Positions 25,106-28,363 of a stretch of 28,363 nt of DNA are shown piece after piece. Each line of letters begins with the position of its first letter. The first letter of the stretch is position 1. The DNA lies in the NCBI GenBank assembly GCA_002408385.1, contig DHSB01000236.1:1-28363 (forward strand), in the 5' to 3' direction. Both the position numbers and the translations under genes were made by a program. The notes beneath the pieces are model-generated. The model saw nothing but the letters and a program-made list of their open reading frames with translations. It had not been told where the DNA came from and did not search any database. This DNA comes from Myxococcales bacterium UBA5297. GTDB taxonomy: Bacteria; Myxococcota; Myxococcia; Myxococcales; UBA5297.

Positions 25106-25374
25106 GAGATTCCCCTGGCCCGGCCTGAAACAGAGCGCGGCAGCCCGCGACAGCGGCGGAGAATATACGCCCGCGGACGGACGACCGGCACGCTCGTGCC
25201 GAAAGGGCCTCGTCCGCGGCAGCGAGCGTCTTGGCAACCTCCAGCTCTCCATGAGCGGTCGAGACGAACCCCGGGCCTGAGCCTGCCGACGCGATCGAAG
25301 AGCGACTTGCTTCGGGATCGGTCCACGGATGGATCTGGGGTCGGCGAAAGGGGTGGGCTGGAGGGGAGAACAGC

Positions 25375-26259
25375 TCAGTTCGGTTTCGTCTGCCCGCCGG
25401 CGTTCAGGCGCCAGGAAGGCCAGAAGGCGCTCTGCGCCGGCTTCTCCGGCAGACGCCGGACAGCGAGGCGTTTGCGCAGCCGGGCAATTTCGAGCTGCAC
25501 GGCCTTCGGGCTCGGGTGGGTGCGAAGTGCCTCGACGAGCACCTCGACCGCTTCGCCTTCCCGCTCGAGGTCGGCGAGGACCTTCGCCTGCTCGAACCTC
25601 GCCCGGGAGGCGAGCTCCGAGTCCGGCCAGCGGTCGACGAGCTCGGCGTAGGCCTCGATGGCCTTCTCCGGATCGCCCTGCAACGAGAGCGCAGTGGCGA
25701 TGAGCATCTGGGAATCGGCGACGTGGATGCTCTCCGAGTAGCGGCGCTGCAGGGCGCGCGCCTCGACGATCGCCTGGTTGTAGTCGCCGAGCTCGAAGTA
25801 GTCCTTGGCCGCCGAGTACAGGAAACGGTCGACCTCCGGCGCGTCGGGGAAGGACTGGACGATGCTCGAGAGCTCGGCGACCGCGCCGCGCCGGTCGCCG
25901 GCAGACCGCAGGATGTCGGCGAGGTTGGCGCGAGCGTCGAGCGCCTCGGGGACGTCGGGGAAGCGCCGCACCAGGGTCTGGTAGAGCTCGACGGCACGCT
26001 GGAGCTTCTTGAGCTCGAGGTAGCAGAGGTCGGCGGCCCCCTTGAGCGCGGGCACGAGCAGGACCCGCGTCTTGCTCCCGTCCTTCTTGGCGAGCAGCGA
26101 GAGCACCTCCTCGTACTCGCGCAGCGCCTCTTCAGGCTGGCGCTGGAAGCTCAGCTCGCGGGCCTTCTCCAGGTGCGTCGCCGGATCGGCCGGGCAGGCG
26201 CTCAGGGCGAGGAGCAAGACGAGAAGCGGCGGCAATTTGCGGCGCATCGGCCGATTCAT
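25375..26259 (-). CDS. TPR-repeat lipoprotein
   Basis: A 294-aa lipoprotein. The signal peptide has a basic start, a Leu-rich core and the lipobox LSAC with C22 as the lipidation site. The rest consists of tetratricopeptide-like helix pairs, for example ALREYEEVLSLL, AVELYQTLVRRFPDVPEALDARANLADIL, AVAELSSIVQSFPDAPEVDRFLYSAAKDYFELGDYNQAI and AIEAYAELVDRWPDSELASRARFEQAKVL. The layout recalls BamD/YbgF-like outer-membrane-assembly or complex-scaffold proteins, but no specific family can be assigned. The start at 26259 has ATG but no clear SD; ATG at 26247 is an alternative four codons later. It is transcribed away from dusB, with about 150 bases between them. Confidence 0.8.
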   Translation of the reverse strand: MNRPMRRKLPPLLVLLLALSACPADPATHLEKARELSFQRQPEEALREYEEVLSLLAKKDGSKTRVLLVPALKGAADLCYLELKKLQRAVELYQTLVRRFPDVPEALDARANLADILRSAGDRRGAVAELSSIVQSFPDAPEVDRFLYSAAKDYFELGDYNQAIVEARALQRRYSESIHVADSQMLIATALSLQGDPEKAIEAYAELVDRWPDSELASRARFEQAKVLADLEREGEAVEVLVEALRTHPSPKAVQLEIARLRKRLAVRRLPEKPAQSAFWPSWRLNAGGQTKPN

Positions 26260-26410
26260 CGCCCGGTCGCGCTTGGAAAGCAAGAGTCCACAACCAAGCA
26301 CCCTCGGCCGCTCGGCGATCGAGCGGGAAGGCGGCCTCCGCCGGGCGCGGGCCGGCGGCGCGGGCTGGGAAGCCTCGCCCGCCCTGAGCGCGTTCGGGTA
26401 GAAGGACGCG
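26260..26410. promoter_or_regulatory. Divergent promoter region TPR lipoprotein / dusB
   Basis: The 151 bases between two divergent starts must contain both promoters. A GAAGGA SD for dusB lies near 26401-26406. No reliable promoter boxes or operator could be recognised. Confidence 0.35.
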
Positions 26411-27400
26411 ATGCGACTTGGCCCGTACAACTTCGAGAGACCGTTTCTCCTCGCGCCCATGGCGGCCGTCAGCGAGGCGCCGTATCGCCAGATGGTGCGC
26501 GAAATGGGCGCCGCGCTCGCGCCGACCGAGCTGATCAGCGCCGAGGGCTTGGTGCGCCTCAACGCGCGCACCCTGCGCTACCTGCGGCACGATCCGGCCC
26601 GCGAAGACCCGTTTTTTGTCCAGCTCTTCGGGGGCGACCCCGCGCGCATGGCAGAGGCGGGCCGGATCGCGCGCGACCACGGCGCGCGGCTGCTCGACAT
26701 CAACATGGGCTGCCCGGTCCCCAAGGTGACGCGCAACGGCGCCGGGTCGGCCTTGATGGCCGAGCCCGCGCGGGCGGCCGCCATCGTGCGCGCGGTGCGC
26801 GAGGCGACCGGCCTGCCGGTGACCGCCAAGATCCGCTCGGGACTGGATGCCCGTTCGATCAATGCGGTGCAGGTCGCCCGCGCGCTCGAGGCCGAGGGCG
26901 TCGAGGCGATCGCGGTGCACGGGCGCACCCGGGCGCAGGGCTACTCGGGACGCGCCGACTGGTCGATCATCCGCGCGGTCAAGCGGGCGGTCCGCGTTCC
27001 GGTGATCGGCAACGGTGACGTCGCTCGCCGGGAAGACGTTGAGCGCATGTTCGCCGAGACGGGCTGCGACGCGGTGATGGTCGGCCGCGCGGCGCTCGGC
27101 AACCCCTGGGTGTTTCGCGAGCTCGGTGGAGGGCCGCCGCCGACGCCTGCCGAGCGCACCGAGCTCATCCTTCGACACCTCGCCGAGCAGGTGGAGCACT
27201 ACGGCGATGCGGCGGCGGGTGTCCGGGCGTTTCGCCGGATGCTGACCTGGTACGCGCGGGGCTTGCGCGGCGCTTCGTGCTTCAGGGCGAAGGCGGTGCT
27301 CATCGAAACGCTCGACGGGCTGCGCGAGGAGATCGCGCGCTTCTTCGGCACGGCGGAGCACGACGGCTCTTCGGGCAGCGAGGAGCTGGCCGAGCTCTGA
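26411..27400 (+). CDS. dusB: tRNA-dihydrouridine synthase B
   Basis: A 329-aa FMN enzyme that reduces specific uridines in tRNA to dihydrouridine using NADPH. The TIM-barrel start LLAPMAAVSEAPYRQMVREMGA and the catalytic DINMGCPVPKVTRNGAGSAL with C101 are clear. K141 (VTAKIRSG), HGRTRAQGYSGRADW, VIGNGDV and VMVGRAALGNPWVF complete the family set. The length is typical. It most resembles the bacterial DusB branch, although the exact U position cannot be verified here. It is followed by a convergent gene with a hairpin between. Confidence 0.93.
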   Translation: MRLGPYNFERPFLLAPMAAVSEAPYRQMVREMGAALAPTELISAEGLVRLNARTLRYLRHDPAREDPFFVQLFGGDPARMAEAGRIARDHGARLLDINMGCPVPKVTRNGAGSALMAEPARAAAIVRAVREATGLPVTAKIRSGLDARSINAVQVARALEAEGVEAIAVHGRTRAQGYSGRADWSIIRAVKRAVRVPVIGNGDVARREDVERMFAETGCDAVMVGRAALGNPWVFRELGGGPPPTPAERTELILRHLAEQVEHYGDAAAGVRAFRRMLTWYARGLRGASCFRAKAVLIETLDGLREEIARFFGTAEHDGSSGSEELAEL

Positions 27401-27442
27401 GGACCGCCGAGCCCCAAGGGAGGATGTGCTACGGCCGTCCAG

Positions 27443-27470
27443 CGCTGCCGCCGGGGGCTCGCCGGCAGCG
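27443..27470. terminator. Hairpin between convergent dusB and coiled-coil genes
   Basis: CGCTGCCG (27443-27450) pairs with CGGCAGCG (27463-27470) across a 12-base loop in the 122-base convergent gap. There is no T-run on either side. The position favours a bidirectional terminator, with modest confidence. Confidence 0.4.
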
Positions 27471-27522
27471 GGCGCTCGCGAGGAGGTTTGGTCGGCCGAT
27501 TGGCGAGCTTTGCCCTCCAGTA

Positions 27523-28363
27523 CTACTGCCGTGCGCCCACCCGCGAGCGCGCCTCGGCGAGCGCCCTGTGGATCTCATCGAGCGCCCGCTGCGACTCGAC
27601 GAGCGCGCCGCGCTCCTTGGTGAGCTCCTCGACCTGGCGCGCGAGGGCGTCGCGCTCCTCACGCAGCGTCGCGAGCGCCTGCTCGGAACGGCGCGCGTCC
27701 TCGACCCGCAGCTCGAGCTCCGAGGCGAGCCGCTCCTCCTCGCTGAGCGTCTCGGCCAGCTCGGCCTCGCGCTGGGCGAGCGTCTCCTCGAGCCTCTCGC
27801 GCGAATCGGTCGCCTGGTCCATCTCGTCGCGGGCCGCCCGCAGCTCGAGCAGCGCATCGTCGCGCTCGGCCTCGAGGCTCTGCAGCTCGCGACCGAGCTC
27901 CTCGATGAGCCGCACCCGCCCCGCGACCTCGCTCGCCATCCGGGCCGCCTCTTCGGTGCGGCTGCGGGCCTCCTCGGCGGCTCGCGCGAGATCGGCGCGC
28001 GACTGCTCGAGGTCGCGCGAGAGGGCGCCGTTGAGCTTGTTGGCGTCCTCGAGCTGCTGGCGCAGGTCGGCGACGAGCGCGAGCGCGGAGGCGCGCGCCT
28101 CGCCCGGGGTCTGCGGGGTCGGCGCCGAGGGGGCGACCGGTGCGGTGGCGGCTTTGAGCCTCTCTTTGAGCCGCTCGCGGCGCGCCTTCGCGTCGAGCTT
28201 GGACGAGCCGGCGGCCAGGGCGGGCGAGGCCGCGGTCTTGCCCGGCGCAGAGACGGGCGCCGTCGCGCTCGCTTCGGCCACGACCGGAGCTGGCCCGCGC
28301 GCGGGCTCGGCGAGGGCTGCCTGAGCGGGAGTCGGACTGGGCTCGCGAGGCGGCTCGGGGCTC
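27523..28363 (-). CDS. Coiled-coil protein, 5' end beyond the window
   Basis: At least 280 codons are visible, and the frame is still open at the right edge, so the N-terminus lies outside the window. The visible N-terminal part is Pro/Ala/Glu-rich (SPEPPREPSPTPAQAALAEP), then a basic segment (SKLDAKARRERLKERLKAA), then a long heptad coiled coil rich in Glu, Leu, Arg and Ala up to SRVGARQ. A GTG at 28281 could start a shorter product, but the reading frame upstream has similar composition and no stop. No catalytic motif is seen. The architecture matches the 718-aa protein encoded at 19788-21944, suggesting a class of scaffold proteins in this organism. Confidence 0.65.
   Translation of the reverse strand, partial: SPEPPREPSPTPAQAALAEPARGPAPVVAEASATAPVSAPGKTAASPALAAGSSKLDAKARRERLKERLKAATAPVAPSAPTPQTPGEARASALALVADLRQQLEDANKLNGALSRDLEQSRADLARAAEEARSRTEEAARMASEVAGRVRLIEELGRELQSLEAERDDALLELRAARDEMDQATDSRERLEETLAQREAELAETLSEEERLASELELRVEDARRSEQALATLREERDALARQVEELTKERGALVESQRALDEIHRALAEARSRVGARQ

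Overview
The window is about 28 kb of very GC-rich bacterial chromosome with dense genes, short spacers and several GTG starts. A secreted M6-type protease ending in a MYXO-CTERM-like tail (Cys-Gly-rich motif, hydrophobic helix, Arg cluster) points to the Myxococcota or a close deltaproteobacterial lineage. I see no tRNA, rRNA, CRISPR array, integrase or recognisable IS transposase.

Layout. Positions 428-2857 encode the secreted M6 metalloprotease with Cys-rich repeats, followed by a hairpin terminator. Next come etfB, etfA and an MBL-fold hydrolase whose start overlaps the etfA stop (3136-6107). A small membrane-anchored protein of unknown function (6121-6801, minus) has a 21-bp minisatellite directly upstream (6869-7198). 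The antiporter gene nhaA (minus) is divergent from nadE (plus), a glutamine-dependent NAD+ synthetase.

The main metabolic locus is a tightly packed group 3b-type [NiFe] hydrogenase operon (11087-16048). In order it encodes the Fe-S beta subunit, a stand-alone cyclic-nucleotide-binding protein, the flavin gamma subunit, the small subunit, the large subunit and the maturation endopeptidase. Two ferritin-like proteins follow (16183-18146) and a strong intrinsic terminator closes the run (18194-18240). The SD of the first hydrogenase gene sits in the 3' arm of a perfect 12-bp inverted repeat that ends one base before the ATG, which suggests translational control of the operon.

Downstream are a secreted ComEC-like MBL protein with a degenerate Ada-type zinc tail, paired with a DUF3006 protein; a convergent 718-aa coiled-coil protein; an overlapping ATP-grasp/GNAT pair; an unrecognised 409-aa protein; a TPR lipoprotein; a divergent dusB; and a second coiled-coil protein cut by the window end.

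The most unusual features are non-coding or repeat-derived. A dispersed MITE-like repeat occurs three times (10488-10578, 23624-23797 inverted, 24578-24719), and one copy is read through in frame inside the 409-aa protein. The 21-bp minisatellite has a 42-bp higher-order pattern. The hydrogenase leader hairpin sequesters the SD. Functionally the window combines electron-transfer flavoprotein, NAD synthesis and NAD(P)-linked hydrogen metabolism with envelope and secreted proteins; only the hydrogenase set is clearly one system.
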